DNA of 64,000 nt from Thalassotalea profundi (GTDB lineage Bacteria > Pseudomonadota > Gammaproteobacteria > Enterobacterales > Alteromonadaceae): NCBI RefSeq assembly GCF_014653195.1, contig NZ_BNAH01000017.1:18564-82563 (forward strand), read 5' to 3'. Made by a program: the position numbers and the translations under genes. Below the pieces are notes generated by a model, which saw only the letters and a list, made by a program, of their open reading frames with translations, did no database searches and had not been told where the DNA came from. Positions 63,697-64,000 of this stretch are shown here, one piece after another (the first letter of the stretch is position 1; every line of letters begins with the position of its first letter).

Positions 63697-64000
63697 TACG
63701 TATCCTCTTTAAATTAGGACTTTGAAACGCCTACCAATTTAAACTTTATACTCAATAAACATATAAAGTGATGTTTAATCCACATCTATTTTTAAACGTT
63801 CAGGTTCCCATCCATTTGAGATATAACGTTTATCAACTTTATTTTTTTGCCAAGACCTTAAATATACACCTCCACCAATGAAGATAGGCCCGAATGCTTT
63901 AGCTGATTCATCGCCATACAAGTGACTATGGTGTCAAACACTAATATTTAATTCATTTTTGGATCCCAATAGACACCATCTCTCACCATTGAATTTAAGA
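63697..64000. other. Window end: no intact gene, remnant on minus strand
   Basis: On the minus strand a frame runs from about 63921 (TTG) to a stop at 63775-63777 and would encode a peptide containing YGDESAKAFGPIFIGGGVYL and a later SNGWEPERLK. Upstream of it the same frame has a stop (63934-63936). A different frame near the edge (64000 to 63948) encodes MVRDGVYWDPKMN before its stop. Together these look like pieces of a broken gene or the tail of one outside the window; nothing more can be supported. Confidence 0.35.

Noticed and set aside
1..64000. CRISPR array, prophage, transposon or toxin-antitoxin pair
   Set aside because: No regularly spaced repeats, no integrase/transposase or phage structural genes, and no recognisable toxin-antitoxin family were seen.

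Overview
The window reads as chromosome of a marine gammaproteobacterium of the Alteromonadales, most likely Colwelliaceae (Colwellia/Thalassotalea-like). Grounds: AT-rich DNA; gammaproteobacterial gene orders (dcd-apbC/metG-rcsF-trmO; rlmE-ftsH-folP-glmM-tpiA-secG-tRNA-Leu; dapB-carA-carB-greA); and marine polysaccharide-type accessory genes (a large TonB-dependent receptor with flavin-dependent halogenases, a GH18 chitinase, a GMC sugar oxidase cluster). No species can be fixed without a search. I see no prophage, insertion sequence or CRISPR array.

Layout. 0-4.7 kb: housekeeping block (start of dcd, apbC, metG, rcsF-like, trmO). 4.7-9.9 kb: two-gene heavy-metal-type RND efflux operon plus a DUF3240 gene, divergent from a membrane-anchored LuxR-type regulator. 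9.9-16.7 kb: single metabolic genes (exported amidohydrolase, slyD, EamA transporter, zinc-free MDR oxidoreductase, mgsA, fdhD, GST). 16.8-24.6 kb: a coherent sugar locus: PAS-AraC regulator divergent from a Gfo/Idh/MocA oxidoreductase, a TIM-barrel isomerase/epimerase, an MFS transporter, a Tat-exported subunit 3, a GMC oxidoreductase and a secreted second TIM-barrel isomerase. This is the gene set expected for oxidation of a glycoside to its 3-keto form outside the cytoplasm, cleavage, uptake and reduction. 24.7-30.2 kb: GFA protein, YgjV-like protein, lipoprotein, pgi, and a DapA-family aldolase/lyase with a striking palindromic operator. 30.2-32.9 kb: a low-density pocket of small orphan membrane genes, one frameshifted gene and one clearly decayed NTF2-like gene. 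33-35.2 kb: FAH-family hydrolase and a Kef-type antiporter.

35.4-44.3 kb: GH18 chitinase convergent with a four-gene operon: TonB-dependent receptor, halogenase, JmjC/cupin-like protein, halogenase. A LacI-type palindrome upstream of the receptor resembles the N-acetylglucosamine regulator (NagR) boxes known in related bacteria, which would tie the halogenases to chitin use. 44.7-59.4 kb: dense essential genes (tRNA-Leu, secG, tpiA, glmM, folP, ftsH, rlmE, yhbY, rhodanese, greA, carB, carA, dapB, a small NTF2-like candidate, fklB). 59.5-64 kb: PanE-family reductase, NhaC-type antiporter, then three unrecognised cysteine-bearing small proteins and a broken fragment at the window edge.

The two loci most worth following are the 3-keto-glycoside candidate cluster (17.7-24.6 kb) and the receptor/halogenase operon with its NagR-like box (36.6-44.3 kb).
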